6,364 bases of DNA, taken from NCBI GenBank assembly GCA_014237955.1, contig JABABY010000036.1:1-6364 (forward strand), given 5' to 3'. Origin of the DNA: Planctomycetota bacterium (lineage in GTDB: Bacteria; Planctomycetota; Planctomycetia; Pirellulales; UBA7805). The notes beneath the pieces were generated by a model. It did not search any database. It saw only the letters and a program-made list of their open reading frames with translations, and was not told where the DNA came from. A program made the translations under genes and the position numbers. Within the stretch, counting starts at the first letter, position 1. Each line of letters starts with the position of its first letter. This document shows, in pieces, positions 5,957-6,364 of this stretch.

Positions 5957-6364
5957 ATAGCGCAGAGCAGATTGAAGTTCGGGAAACTTAAAAATGAAAC
6001 CACTTTTTTCAAGTAGTGCCGACGAGACACGAGTACTGGATAAAAGCAGGGCGTCTGCCATCTCTCCCAACATAAGACGCGCGATCGATGCAGGCATTGG
6101 AAACAGGGCAGGCCGCCGAAGTGCCCTGCTCAGTTCTTTTGTAAACTGCCCGTTGGTGACCGGTTGTGGTGCAACGGCATTCACAGGACCGGATAGTTCA
6201 GGGGAATGAATGATGTGCTCTAGAGTGCGGACCAAGTCGTCGATTGCAATCCAACTCCAAAATTGCCTCCCATTGCCTATTCGACCGCCAAGACCTAGAC
6301 GGAATGGTGTCAACATTTTTTTCAGTGCGCCACCTTCCCTGGCAAGCCCTACGCCAACCCCAAC
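5930..6364 (-). CDS. TIGR01777/YfcH-like NAD-dependent epimerase, C-terminal part only (5' end outside window)
   Basis: Only the last 144 residues are visible; the frame is open to the right edge, and the internal ATG at 6316 is not the true start because upstream in-frame residues match the family (VGLAREGGALKKM). The protein belongs to the SDR-type epimerases related to E. coli YfcH (about 300 residues), whose substrate is unknown. Visible are PFRLGLGGRIGNGRQ (about 20-34), SWIAIDD (37-43), the PVNAVAPQPVTN segment (60-71), and a DUF1731 C-terminal domain (about 81-138) with RRPALFPMP, GEMADALLLSSTRV, GF.FKFPEL and the final SALRYLL. The N-terminal NAD-binding Rossmann part is off the window. 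A 16-bp tandem duplication sets the last codons and TGA stop. Ferrochelatase follows on the same strand 80 bp downstream, suggesting an operon, though a biochemical link to haem is not established here. Confidence 0.9.
   Translation of the reverse strand, partial: VGVGVGLAREGGALKKMLTPFRLGLGGRIGNGRQFWSWIAIDDLVRTLEHIIHSPELSGPVNAVAPQPVTNGQFTKELSRALRRPALFPMPASIARLMLGEMADALLLSSTRVSSALLEKSGFIFKFPELQSALRYLLDDKAFR

Overview
The window looks like a piece of a Planctomycetes chromosome, probably a Pirellulales-like bacterium. This is inferred from protein resemblance only. The clues are a secreted formylglycine-type sulfatase of the kind planctomycetes carry in large numbers, a secreted protein of a planctomycete-like unknown family, and a ferrochelatase with a cysteine-bearing C-terminal tail. 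Base composition is moderate and no part of the window stands out as foreign. I see no rRNA, tRNA, transposase, CRISPR array or phage gene.

Layout. Positions 1-1656 (minus strand) hold a long sulfatase gene that is open to the left edge, so its last residues and stop lie outside. Positions 1657-1953 are a divergent intergenic region with a perfect 8-bp hairpin and possible promoter elements. Positions 1954-3033 (plus strand) hold a secreted protein of unknown function with a lysine-rich tail. A short convergent gap follows. Four genes then lie on the minus strand and are transcribed right to left: a TIGR01777/YfcH-like NAD-dependent epimerase (C-terminal half only, entering from the right edge), ferrochelatase (hemH/cpfC), a class I SAM-dependent methyltransferase, and a YiiM-like MOSC-domain protein.

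How the genes may work together. The epimerase and ferrochelatase genes are close and co-directional with no visible terminator between them, so they may be co-transcribed. Ferrochelatase inserts iron in the late steps of haem synthesis. The methyltransferase and MOSC genes follow after gaps of about 100-150 bp and may have their own promoters; nothing in the sequence ties them to haem. The sulfatase and the unknown secreted protein are both exported and share a divergent upstream region, but no functional link is shown.

I found no convincing new biological system. The best second-look items are a 16-bp tandem duplication that changes the reading frame at the end of the epimerase gene, a 20-codon out-of-frame ORF with a good ribosome binding site across the methyltransferase start, the cysteine-rich end of the ferrochelatase, and the unknown secreted protein with its basic tail.
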